Assembly: GCA_949127695.1 (NCBI GenBank) | Contig: CASBQH010000089.1 | Coordinates: 1 to 8,043, forward strand | Source: Synechococcales cyanobacterium PMM_0073 | Lineage (GTDB): Bacteria > Cyanobacteriota > Cyanobacteriia > Elainellales > Elainellaceae | DNA: 8,043 nt | Reading direction: 5' to 3' | Shown here: piece by piece, positions 1 through 6,540 of the stretch | How the letters are laid out: each line of letters begins with the position of its first letter | How positions within the stretch are numbered: the first letter of the stretch is position 1 | Notes under the pieces: model-generated | Database searches by the model: none | What the model saw: the letters and a program-made list of their open reading frames with translations, nothing else | What the model was told of the DNA's origin: nothing | Program-made: the position numbers and the translations under genes

Positions 1-2697
1 GATTTCCCAGCGCCTGAGCCGCCTAATCTGGCCACAGAACCACCGCCAGAAGACCCAGCTGAACTGGAAGATCTGGCGACTGCGCTAGATCCAGCTACAG
101 ATGCCAGCATCTTGAGTTTCTTAGACGAGCTATCGGCAGAACCAGCCACGTCAGATTTTCCGACTGAAACCAGCCAGCAGCAGTCTATCTATCAAGCAGA
201 CTTGGCGCTAGAGCTAGATCCGCTCACGGTCGGAGATGTGGCAGCAGATGATTATGCCAGCGACTTTCAGGAGCTGATGACGACACCTGAAGGGCTAGAG
301 CCGCTGCCCACAGAACTCTGGATTGATCCGCCGGTGAGCGAGGCTGATCAGGTTGGGAACGCAGAGCATGAGGCCGATCCAGCGCTGCTCGACTTCTTAG
401 AGCAGCCTTCTGGTTCTGAAGGTGAAATGATGGAATCGAGCTTGCTGGAGCTAGAAAATTTCGATGATTTTCCAGATGCCACCTTGATCGGCCAAGCTCT
501 CACTCCAGAAGCCCCAGAAGCGCCAGAAACCCCGGAAACCAAAGTTGCGCTACCCTCTGTCGATTTTTTGGCGGCGCTAATGGATGAATCTACCCCAGCG
601 CCTCCTGATCCTGAACTTGACTCGGAGATTTCAGATCAGCAGATTGAAGACCTGTTTGCCGCTGAGCCAGAAGTCACAGAGTCCTTCAGCGAAGAGCCTT
701 GGATGGAGGATTTGCTGGCGGCGCAGCCTGATCTGCCCGGTGAGTCACTGGAACCCGACGCAGAAATGGCGCTGCCTGATTTTCTGATGGAGCCTGAGCA
801 GCCTGAGCAGCTTGAGCAGCTACCAGAGGAGAGCTTGCCGAGTCTTGATTTTGATTTAGAGACTGATTTAGAAGCTAACTTAGAGCCTGAACTGCCCTTA
901 GATGATTTTTTCTCAGAGTCAGCAGAGCCATTAGAGCCAGCAGATAGCCTGCGACCTTGGGCAGAATTCTCAGACGATCCTACCGCCCTCGCGTCCAGCC
1001 CAGATCAGGTTCAGCCTGTGGCAGGCATGACTGATCTCGCTGACCTAGACGACGACGACTTTGAAGAACTGCCGCCTGATTTCCTGCGAGATTGGGAAGA
1101 AAACCCACCAGAATTTTCAGACTTTGTAGAGAGTCCGGCTCCAGAGCCATCTGATTCACAGCCATCTGACTCACAGCAAGATTACTCACAGCAAGATTAC
1201 TCAGTATCGTCTTCCGCAGGGATATTTTTCATAGAGCCATCGCCTGATTTGGCAGAGCCAGATTTAGATTTGGAAACTGAGCTAGACCTGCTAGATCTGG
1301 ATGCGCCAGAGTTAGAGTCACCGGGCTTGGATGCGCTAGAGCCGCCCTACCCAGATTTACCGCAGCTCGATATATCTGATGAAAATTCGTTTGAGCTAGA
1401 TACGGCGCTGCCTGATGCCGAGCTGGCCGAGCTATTGAGCGAAACCCCAGAAGGCAGATCGCTGGCTCCCGCCGATGACTCGCCCGCTGCCGCAGTCAAC
1501 CTGACGCAAGATGGCCTAGAGGAAGGGCTAGGAGATTTTCGAGCAGGCTTTGTTGAACCACTTGTTGAACCACTGCCCGACGAGTTTTTTGAGACTGAGC
1601 AATCTGGTCAATTTGGGCAGTCGGACTGGCAGGCTGACCTCCGCCAAGCTAATTTGCAGGAGCCAATTGCGCTAGATGGCGATCTAGAAAGCGGCGGTGA
1701 TGACTATGTAGCCGACTATGTAATTGACGAAACGGTAATTGACGAAACGCCGCCTGAATCAGCGACTCTGCCCCTGTTGCCCAATCCACCCAGTCAGCCA
1801 GCTGATCTGCCGCCCGCACCGCAGACCCAGGCTGCCGAGTCGCGTCTGCCGACTTTAATCTGGGTGCTGCTGCCGCTCTGTATTTTTATTGGCGGGCTGC
1901 TCGGGTTCGTGCTGTTAAAAAACAGGATTTCGACGCCGCCCAATCCGCCTCCCACCACCGAACCCACGCCCGCCATCCCGGCTCCAGATCCCGCTGCTTC
2001 ACCCAGCTCGGCCAATCCATCTGGGCTGACGCCGCTGCAAGTGGCGCTGCAAAGAGCAGATAGCGCCGTTGATTTGGGACAAACGGCGCAGTCGGTGGAT
2101 GACTGGAAGCTGGTGGCCAGCCGCTGGCAGCAATCGATTCAGCTCTTGCAGGCCATCCCAGATTCTAGCCTCAGCTATCAGTCCGCCCAGCAAAAGATCG
2201 CCGAATACCAGAATTATCTGGCAGTGGCTCAGCGTAAGGCAAATCAGTTGGTTGTCTCGACTGCACCGCTAGCAGTAGCCAGCATCAAGAACTCGCCCAG
2301 CCCAGCCGCGAGTCCTGCGGCTGTTGCCAATCCGCTCAGCTGTGCGCCAGTCGCCTCAGCTGCCAATTCGCAGCCCGTCGAGCTGAGCAGCGTCCAGTTT
2401 GACAGCCAGAATGCCGCTCAGCCCAGCCCAATCATTGGCTGCATTACCAACCATACCGATCAGCCGATTACCGCAGTGGATCTGGCCTATAGCAGCGGCA
2501 CGACTGAAGCGACGGGTAAGCTCAGCTTTGGTCAACTAGAACCCAAGCAGACCATACCGTTTAGGAGCGAGTTTACGGTGCTGCCTGAGGCCAAAGAGCT
2601 AGCCATTGCCGAGCTGTCTTGGACGGCGGCTGGCGGCGAGGCCGAACGGTTGCCAGTGACAATCAGCGTGACGCGCTCGGCGGATCAGCAGGGATGA
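1..2697 (+). CDS. Large acidic single-pass membrane protein of unknown function (5' end outside window)
   Basis: The reading frame is open from base 1 to TGA at 2695-2697, giving 898 codons with no start in the window. The in-frame TTG at 112 is therefore probably internal. Residues 1-615 are Asp/Glu/Pro/Leu/Ser-rich with one Lys, about six Arg and no Cys, and are probably disordered. They carry recurring DFL/DFF-type motifs and short in-frame tandem duplications. Residues about 616-639 form one hydrophobic helix followed by K-N-R. A Pro/Thr/Ser linker (about 643-675) leads to a helical segment (about 676-749) with spaced Trp residues (DDWKLVASRWQQSIQLL). This resembles a segment I associate with cyanobacterial membrane proteins of unknown function. 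The C-terminal part (about 777-898) is beta-rich, has Cys781 and Cys814, and includes IIGCITNHTDQPI, reminiscent of FxLYD/Fn3-like beta-sandwich domains; that is inference. I cannot name the gene. Reality of the gene is strongly supported; function is not. Confidence 0.85.
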   Translation, partial: DFPAPEPPNLATEPPPEDPAELEDLATALDPATDASILSFLDELSAEPATSDFPTETSQQQSIYQADLALELDPLTVGDVAADDYASDFQELMTTPEGLEPLPTELWIDPPVSEADQVGNAEHEADPALLDFLEQPSGSEGEMMESSLLELENFDDFPDATLIGQALTPEAPEAPETPETKVALPSVDFLAALMDESTPAPPDPELDSEISDQQIEDLFAAEPEVTESFSEEPWMEDLLAAQPDLPGESLEPDAEMALPDFLMEPEQPEQLEQLPEESLPSLDFDLETDLEANLEPELPLDDFFSESAEPLEPADSLRPWAEFSDDPTALASSPDQVQPVAGMTDLADLDDDDFEELPPDFLRDWEENPPEFSDFVESPAPEPSDSQPSDSQQDYSQQDYSVSSSAGIFFIEPSPDLAEPDLDLETELDLLDLDAPELESPGLDALEPPYPDLPQLDISDENSFELDTALPDAELAELLSETPEGRSLAPADDSPAAAVNLTQDGLEEGLGDFRAGFVEPLVEPLPDEFFETEQSGQFGQSDWQADLRQANLQEPIALDGDLESGGDDYVADYVIDETVIDETPPESATLPLLPNPPSQPADLPPAPQTQAAESRLPTLIWVLLPLCIFIGGLLGFVLLKNRISTPPNPPPTTEPTPAIPAPDPAASPSSANPSGLTPLQVALQRADSAVDLGQTAQSVDDWKLVASRWQQSIQLLQAIPDSSLSYQSAQQKIAEYQNYLAVAQRKANQLVVSTAPLAVASIKNSPSPAASPAAVANPLSCAPVASAANSQPVELSSVQFDSQNAAQPSPIIGCITNHTDQPITAVDLAYSSGTTEATGKLSFGQLEPKQTIPFRSEFTVLPEAKELAIAELSWTAAGGEAERLPVTISVTRSADQQG
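505..540 (+). repeat. 9-bp tandem repeat encoding PEA-PEA-PET-PET
   Basis: Four consecutive 9-bp units of the form CCx-GAA-(GCN/ACC) lie in frame within the acidic protein. Third-position and last-codon differences show the copies have diverged since duplication. Confidence 0.8.
793..819 (+). repeat. 9-bp tandem repeat encoding PEQ-PEQ-LEQ
   Basis: Three in-frame 9-bp units, CCTGAGCAG twice and then CTTGAGCAG. The first two are identical and the third differs by one base (CCT to CTT, Pro to Leu). Confidence 0.8.
1147..1203 (+). repeat. Compound 15-bp tandem repeat encoding PSDSQ x2 then QDYSQ-type x2
   Basis: Two 15-bp units encoding PSDSQ (1147-1161 and 1162-1176) differ by one synonymous base (GAT/GAC). 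They are followed by a second 15-bp periodicity, CAAGATTACTCACAG then CAAGATTACTCA. The two unit types are themselves related (x-x-D-x-S-Q), which suggests stepwise expansion from one ancestor. Confidence 0.85.
1552..1575 (+). repeat. 12-bp tandem duplication encoding VEPL-VEPL
   Basis: GTTGAACCACTT is followed directly by GTTGAACCACTG. The copies differ only at the last, synonymous base. The duplication is in frame in the acidic region. Confidence 0.85.
1702..1749 (+). repeat. Two adjacent tandem duplications: DYVA-DYV and VIDET-VIDET
   Basis: GACTATGTA recurs after a 3-base spacer (12-bp period). Directly after it, the 15-mer GTAATTGACGAAACG is repeated perfectly (1720-1734 and 1735-1749). 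The perfect copy identity, including third positions, suggests a recent event. Confidence 0.9.
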
Positions 2698-2705
2698 GGC
2701 GAATG

Positions 2706-2737
2706 AGCTTGGGGCGACCTCAAACGCGCTCCAAGCT
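2706..2737. terminator. Hairpin between convergent genes, candidate bidirectional terminator
   Basis: The left arm AGCTTGGGGCG (2706-2716) pairs with the right arm CGCTCCAAGCT (2727-2737) in an 11-bp stem with one G-T wobble and a 10-base loop. It starts 8 bases after the stop of the acidic-protein gene and covers the last codons and stop of the convergent hydrolase gene. Neither strand shows a T-run after the stem, so it is not a textbook intrinsic terminator. It could be a weak terminator or a 3'-end-protecting structure. Confidence 0.4.
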
Positions 2738-3577
2738 GAGGTGCTGCTGAACAAACTGCTGAATGACCTTCAGGTATTTTAGTCCTGCCACTTGCGCTAC
2801 GTTGTTATGGCTCGCCTCTGGCACGAGATAGAGCTGTTTGGGATCAGGGGAAGCCTCGTAGAGCGCTTGGCTCATTGCGGCAGGAACGCGCTGATCTTCG
2901 AGGCCGTGAATGTAAAGCAGCGGCATGTTTAAGCCAGCAACTTTCTCGATCGAATCAAATTTTTGAGTGAGCAGCAGATCGATTGGAAAAATGCTGTGCG
3001 GCATGGCATCATCGACCATTTGGCGCATTGAGGTGAAGGAAGACTGCACAATTAGCCCTGCCGCATCAGGATGCTGAAGCGCCAGATTGATCGCAATTGC
3101 GCCGCCCAGCGAATGTCCATAGAGCAACAGCTGAGGCGGCGGTACCTGCCGAATCTGGGTGAGATATTGCCAGCTGGCCTCGGCATCTTCGTAGACTTGC
3201 TGTTCGCTAGGAAATTCGCCCTGACTGTTGCCATAGCCGCGATAGTCAATCAGCAGCACCGAAAGCCCAAGCTGACGAAACCGATTGGCCTGTTCAGCGT
3301 TGGCTCCAATATTTGCGGCATTGCCGTGCAGATAGAGCATCACGCCCGTTTCAGTGCCGCTAGCTGGAATCCACCAGGCTTGCAGCTGTTCTGCTGTGCC
3401 AACTGGAATCCAGAGTTGCTCAAAGTCTGCGCCAAAGTCTGCGGGCGTGGTTTCAATTGCAGCAGCGGGGAAAAAAATCATCCGAGTCTGCCACAGGTAG
3501 AGCCAGAGACAGGCACTCAAATAGGCGGCAATAGCAAAGCTGAGCAGTCCCAGCAGGATTTTAATTGGCAGCGTCAT
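2720..3577 (-). CDS. Membrane-anchored alpha/beta hydrolase (ABHD13/Bem46-like serine hydrolase)
   Basis: The product has 285 residues. Residues about 5-29 form an uncleaved signal-anchor helix (ILLGLLSFAIAAYLSACLW), so the catalytic domain is probably held at a membrane. The alpha/beta-hydrolase core shows the oxyanion motif LHGNA (83-87), the DYRGYGNSQG turn (111-120), nucleophile elbow GHSLGG (154-159, Ser156), the acid in HGLEDQRVP (probably Asp228) and catalytic His257 in EASHNN, so the triad is complete. This layout matches the Bem46/ABHD13/ABHD17 group, whose members include thioesterases and esterases; the substrate here cannot be read from sequence. The ATG is the only start available: an in-frame TGA lies 21 bases upstream. 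There is no clear Shine-Dalgarno sequence. It is the last gene of the minus-strand cluster, 72 bp after the BrkB-family gene, and ends 22 bp from the convergent acidic-protein gene. Confidence 0.92.
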   Translation of the reverse strand: MTLPIKILLGLLSFAIAAYLSACLWLYLWQTRMIFFPAAAIETTPADFGADFEQLWIPVGTAEQLQAWWIPASGTETGVMLYLHGNAANIGANAEQANRFRQLGLSVLLIDYRGYGNSQGEFPSEQQVYEDAEASWQYLTQIRQVPPPQLLLYGHSLGGAIAINLALQHPDAAGLIVQSSFTSMRQMVDDAMPHSIFPIDLLLTQKFDSIEKVAGLNMPLLYIHGLEDQRVPAAMSQALYEASPDPKQLYLVPEASHNNVAQVAGLKYLKVIQQFVQQHLSLERV

Positions 3578-3628
3578 AGAGCGGATAATGAGAATTCAGG
3601 CAGTCATCATAACCTGAGCGACAGCTTA

Positions 3629-3660
3629 GCGGCTCAGTAGATTAACAGCTTACGAGCCGC
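3629..3660 (-). other. Small inverted repeat at the BrkB-family stop codon
   Basis: GCGGCTC (3629-3635) and GAGCCGC (3654-3660) can form a 7-bp GC-rich stem with an 18-base loop around the TAA of the BrkB-family gene. No T-run follows on the minus strand. It may attenuate or process the transcript before the hydrolase gene, or be chance. The surrounding 72-bp gap has no convincing promoter; a CATTAT hexamer close to the hydrolase start lacks a matching -35. Confidence 0.25.
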
Positions 3661-4633
3661 CCGCCTGCCGTGCCTGTGCTGCTGCCTCCACCTGCGCCAT
3701 CCGCTCTCCTACGGTGACGTTGAGCTGATCGCCAATCAGCAGCACCAGTGAGCTGAGCCAGAGCCAGAGCATGAGCACAATCACTGCGCCGACCGTGCCA
3801 TAAACTTGGTTATAGTTACCAAAATGCCTGACATACAGCCGAAACAGCAGCGAGAGGATTGCCCAGAGAATTGCGGCAATTACGGCTCCCGGCATAATGG
3901 GTCGCCCCGGATTCCAGCGGCTAGGGCCATAGCGGTAAATAAAGCCAAAGGTAATTGACATGATGAACAGCACCAGCGGAAAGGTGAGCAGCCGCCAGAG
4001 CCGCAGCAGCTCCAGCTCAAAACTGCCGCTATGCTGCGCCAGATTGCGAACCACGATATCGCTGACAAACGTCAGGCTGAGCGCCGAGAGCAGCAGCAAA
4101 ATCGCCCCAATTGTTAAGCCCACCGCCACCATGCGCGCCCGCCAAAAGGGTCGCATCTGAGCGCGGGGAATCCGGTGAATTTGATCTAGCGCTGCCATTG
4201 CGGCAGTCAGCGCCGCTGAGGCCGTCCAGAGCGCCAGCCCAAAACTGAGCGAAAACAGCCCCCGGTCGCCGCCTGCGCTGACTGCATTCGCAAAACTCTG
4301 AATCAGCCAGAGCGCGTCAGTGGGCGTCACTTCGCTCAGCTGGCTGGTCAGCGCTTCAAAAGTGACTTTGAGCGGCTGAAACAGGCCAATTGCCGTCAGC
4401 ACTGCCAGAATTGCCGGAAACAGCGACAGCATGGCGTTATAGGCCATTTCAGAGGCCAGACCGGGCAGCCGCTGTTCGCCCGCAGCTCGCACGGTGAGCC
4501 AGATCGTTTTGTGGTTGAGATAGCTAAAAAACCGGACAAACCGCAGAGCCTCTGGACGATATTGCGTCAGAAAGGGCGCAAAGAAACGGCCTCTGATTGC
4601 TCGATCCATTCTCCGCAGCGATTTTGCCCTCAT
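3650..4633 (-). CDS. YihY/virulence factor BrkB family inner-membrane protein
   Basis: The product has 327 residues with about six hydrophobic helices. Family hallmarks are the N-terminal SEMAYNAMLSLFP (residues about 61-73), the LWTASAALTAAMAALDQIHRI segment (about 135-155), the PGAVIAAILWAI helix (about 248-259) and the C-terminal YNQVYGTVGAV-LMLWLWLSS-LLIGDQLN signature, where the usual GAE-N is GDQ-N. The family was once called ribonuclease BN because of a misassignment; its real role is unresolved, and transport or envelope function is usually inferred. I chose ATG at 4633 rather than the longer TTG at 4666 because AGGGAG sits 5 bases upstream, and this start avoids overlap with the kinase gene. 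The 16-bp gap to the kinase stop strongly suggests co-transcription. The C-terminal tail is Ala/Gln-rich. Confidence 0.93.
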   Translation of the reverse strand: MRAKSLRRMDRAIRGRFFAPFLTQYRPEALRFVRFFSYLNHKTIWLTVRAAGEQRLPGLASEMAYNAMLSLFPAILAVLTAIGLFQPLKVTFEALTSQLSEVTPTDALWLIQSFANAVSAGGDRGLFSLSFGLALWTASAALTAAMAALDQIHRIPRAQMRPFWRARMVAVGLTIGAILLLLSALSLTFVSDIVVRNLAQHSGSFELELLRLWRLLTFPLVLFIMSITFGFIYRYGPSRWNPGRPIMPGAVIAAILWAILSLLFRLYVRHFGNYNQVYGTVGAVIVLMLWLWLSSLVLLIGDQLNVTVGERMAQVEAAAQARQAGGS

Positions 4634-4638
4634 GCTGG

Positions 4639-4644
4639 CTCCCT
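4639..4644 (-). promoter_or_regulatory. Shine-Dalgarno sequence of the BrkB-family gene
   Basis: AGGGAG on the minus strand lies 5 bases before ATG at 4633 and directly after the kinase stop. It decides the start: the TTG at 4666 has no comparable site. Confidence 0.65.
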
Positions 4645-4649
4645 GATGT

Positions 4650-6143
4650 TTAATCTCCTGCGGCAATTGGCTGACTCACGGCAGGCAAGATGACTTGAAA
4701 CTGCGTCCAGCCCGCCTGACTTGTCACCTCGATCTCGCCCTGCAATCGCTCTACCAGCTTCTGCACCAGCGCCAGACCCAGACCGGTTCCCCCCTGTTTC
4801 CAGGGATCGGCGTTGGGACACCGATAAAATTTATCAAAGATTTTGGAAATTTCAACCGTTGGAATCACGGCTTGGTTGCTCACAGTAAACGAAATTTTAG
4901 CAGGAGTCTCAGCTGATGCCACCGTTACCTTCAGGTTAATTTGCCCAGCCGGAGCCGTGTACTTGCAGGCATTATTCAGCAGCTCGGCCAAAATGCGGCG
5001 CAGTGAGGCCGATTCTGAGACCAGAATTGGTAGATCCGGTGCGAGCTGGATCTGAAACTGATGCTGGCGTGCTGCAAACCGAGGCTGAAACGGCTCCAGC
5101 AGCTTCGGCAACCAGTCTTGCAGCTGAAACGGCTCTAGCTCAACCGAGCGCGGCGCAGCCTGAAGCTGCTGCAAGTCTAGCAGGTCGTTGATTAACTCAG
5201 CCTCGCGGTTGGCCTCTTGGTCTAGGATGCCAATATATTTGGCGCGGCGGTCATCGGTGGAAGAATTCCGCAGCATTTGGATCGCCATTTTAATATTGGT
5301 GATGGGCGTTCGCAGCTCATGCGACACCGTGCTGAGAAACTCATCTTTGAGGCGGTTGAGTTCGGCTAGCTCGCGCACCTGGACCTGAGCCGCCTGATAG
5401 AGCCGCGCTTGGCGAATGGCAATCGCGCATTGGCTGGCTACCTGCTGCACTAGCCGAATCTCAGACTCGCTAAACATTCGCTCAGGCTGGTGAATCAGCC
5501 AGAGGTCGCCCAGCACTGACTGCGCGCCGGGTGGAGCCGCCTCAGCTGCCTGGGAGTCTACAAAAATCGGGCAGGCCAGCATCGCCACGCGCCCCCGCTC
5601 TGGGTTGGGCAGCAGTGAGCAAAACTGAAAGCTCCAGGCGCACTTCAGCTGCTGGTAGATTTCTGGGAAGTTTTCCATCTGCGCTACCCGGCCTCGCAGC
5701 GTCGGGATTGATTCAGTGTAGTCATACTGAACCGTGGAAGTGCCCTGGTTGAGGTCGTAAAGAGCAGCATTACAGCCCGCGAGCTGAAACGTCACCGTCA
5801 GCTCTTGCAGCGCCGCTTCTAGAATCACGCTTTCGTCGAGTGAGTCTCGCACTCGGTCGGTGATTCGCTTCAGCGTAGACTCATGCTTGAGCGAATGCTG
5901 CAATTCTTCGGTGCGCTGCTGCACCTGAAACTCTAGCTCAGCGCTGAGCTGCTGCTGTTGGGCTGCTGCGATTTGGAGCCGCTCTAGCATGGGGCTAAGG
6001 CTAGCTTGATCTAAGTTAGAGCCTGCCGTGACTAGCTGAAACAGCGATTGGAGCGCTGCTTCTAGCGGCGTTTGATCTGAGCTGATGTGAGAGTCTTGCT
6101 GGAAGCCTTTCTGGGAATTTGATATGCCGCCGCTTACGGTCAC
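4650..6143 (-). CDS. GAF-domain sensor histidine kinase
   Basis: The product has 497 residues from GTG at 6143. No membrane helix is visible, so it is probably cytoplasmic. Order: a variable N-terminus; a Gln/Glu-rich coiled coil (about 50-97, including QQRTEELQHSLKHE); a GAF-like sensory domain (about 98-250); a short coiled linker; HisKA with FLSTVSHELRTPIT (phospho-acceptor His275); and a HATPase_c domain with N-box LLNNACKYT (388-396), F-box IFDKFYR and G2 box GGTGLGLALV (451-460). The G1 box, normally D-x-G-x-G or N-S-G in related kinases, reads SNQAVIP and lacks the glycine. The ligand is unknown, and no response regulator is encoded in the window. A longer frame exists from TTG at 6212, but it has no Shine-Dalgarno site and overlaps the upstream gene by 20 bp, whereas the GTG has GGAGGA 7 bases upstream. 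It is followed after 16 bp by the BrkB-family gene. Confidence 0.92.
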   Translation of the reverse strand: MTVSGGISNSQKGFQQDSHISSDQTPLEAALQSLFQLVTAGSNLDQASLSPMLERLQIAAAQQQQLSAELEFQVQQRTEELQHSLKHESTLKRITDRVRDSLDESVILEAALQELTVTFQLAGCNAALYDLNQGTSTVQYDYTESIPTLRGRVAQMENFPEIYQQLKCAWSFQFCSLLPNPERGRVAMLACPIFVDSQAAEAAPPGAQSVLGDLWLIHQPERMFSESEIRLVQQVASQCAIAIRQARLYQAAQVQVRELAELNRLKDEFLSTVSHELRTPITNIKMAIQMLRNSSTDDRRAKYIGILDQEANREAELINDLLDLQQLQAAPRSVELEPFQLQDWLPKLLEPFQPRFAARQHQFQIQLAPDLPILVSESASLRRILAELLNNACKYTAPAGQINLKVTVASAETPAKISFTVSNQAVIPTVEISKIFDKFYRCPNADPWKQGGTGLGLALVQKLVERLQGEIEVTSQAGWTQFQVILPAVSQPIAAGD

Positions 6144-6150
6144 CCTAGCT

Positions 6151-6156
6151 TCCTCC
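6151..6156 (-). promoter_or_regulatory. Shine-Dalgarno sequence of the histidine kinase gene
   Basis: GGAGGA on the minus strand lies 7 bases before GTG at 6143. It is the strongest ribosome-binding site seen in the window and is the reason for choosing the GTG start over the upstream TTG. Confidence 0.7.
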
Positions 6157-6172
6157 GATAAGTTGGCTATAT

Positions 6173-6200
6173 CTAGCTTGAGAAGCTTGCTTCTAGCTAG
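6173..6200 (-). other. Long inverted repeat between the 115-residue-protein gene and the kinase gene
   Basis: CTAGCT (6173-6178) and AGAAGC (6181-6186) pair with GCTTCT (6189-6194) and AGCTAG (6195-6200), giving a 12-bp stem with a 2-base bulge and a tight loop. It spans the stop codon of the upstream gene and lies 17 bases before the kinase Shine-Dalgarno. In the mRNA it could stabilise the upstream message, tune kinase translation or pause polymerase. No T-run follows, so a strong terminator is unlikely. Confidence 0.5.
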
Positions 6201-6540
6201 CCGCGCTGTCAATTAAGTGCCACTGCCGATTCTCGGATACAGCCTGATTCACCAAGTTAAACATTTCCCGACAGTGATTGTCGGCTTGCAGCGGCAGCTC
6301 CTCGTTTTTGACCACAATATTCATCCGCACCTCGCTTTCTGGCACGGCAAAGCGGTCAATTAGCACCTCGACGGTTACGAGCTTGCCAAACCTGACGCCT
6401 CCAGGCAATTCGCGTGCCACCAAATAATCTTCAGCCGTATAGATCACGTCCATTCGGCAGGAGCTCAGAATGTCGATTAGCAGATGTCGCAGCCGCTCAA
6501 ACGACACAGCTACTGTAACTAAACTGGTATAACGAGCCAT
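6193..6540 (-). CDS. Conserved-looking cyanobacterial protein of unknown function, 115 residues
   Basis: I do not recognise a named family. The protein is compact and soluble, with no signal peptide or membrane helix. Its apparent order is an N-terminal strand (YTSLVTVAV), a helix (about 13-28), a strand pair around DVIYTAEDYLVARE, two strands (KLVTVEVLID and VRMNIVVKNEELPL) and a C-terminal amphipathic helix (about 88-104, NHCREMFNLVNQAV). The balanced composition and regular hydrophobic pattern look like a real folded protein, and the sequence feels familiar as a cyanobacterial hypothetical. I chose ATG at 6540; an in-frame TTG lies two codons upstream. Only a weak GGGG precedes the start. 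It is the first gene of the minus-strand cluster, 49 bp before the kinase, so it may be a partner of that kinase (inference from position only). Confidence 0.8.
   Translation of the reverse strand: MARYTSLVTVAVSFERLRHLLIDILSSCRMDVIYTAEDYLVARELPGGVRFGKLVTVEVLIDRFAVPESEVRMNIVVKNEELPLQADNHCREMFNLVNQAVSENRQWHLIDSAAS

Noticed and set aside
112..2697. TTG at 112 as the true start of the acidic protein
   Set aside because: The frame is open and of identical acidic composition all the way to base 1, and no Shine-Dalgarno precedes the TTG.
3071..3640. 189-codon plus-strand frame antisense to the alpha/beta hydrolase
   Set aside because: The opposite strand encodes a hydrolase with a complete catalytic triad; the antisense translation is low-quality and has no family features.
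5003..5752. Several plus-strand frames antisense to the histidine kinase
   Set aside because: Their translations are Ala/Ser/Arg-rich shadows of the kinase codons, and the kinase motifs are unambiguous.
6207..6212. Perfect -35 hexamer TTGACA on the minus strand before the kinase gene
   Set aside because: No -10 hexamer lies 16-18 bases downstream; the nearest TATAGC is about 35 bases away and the sequence is inside the preceding gene.
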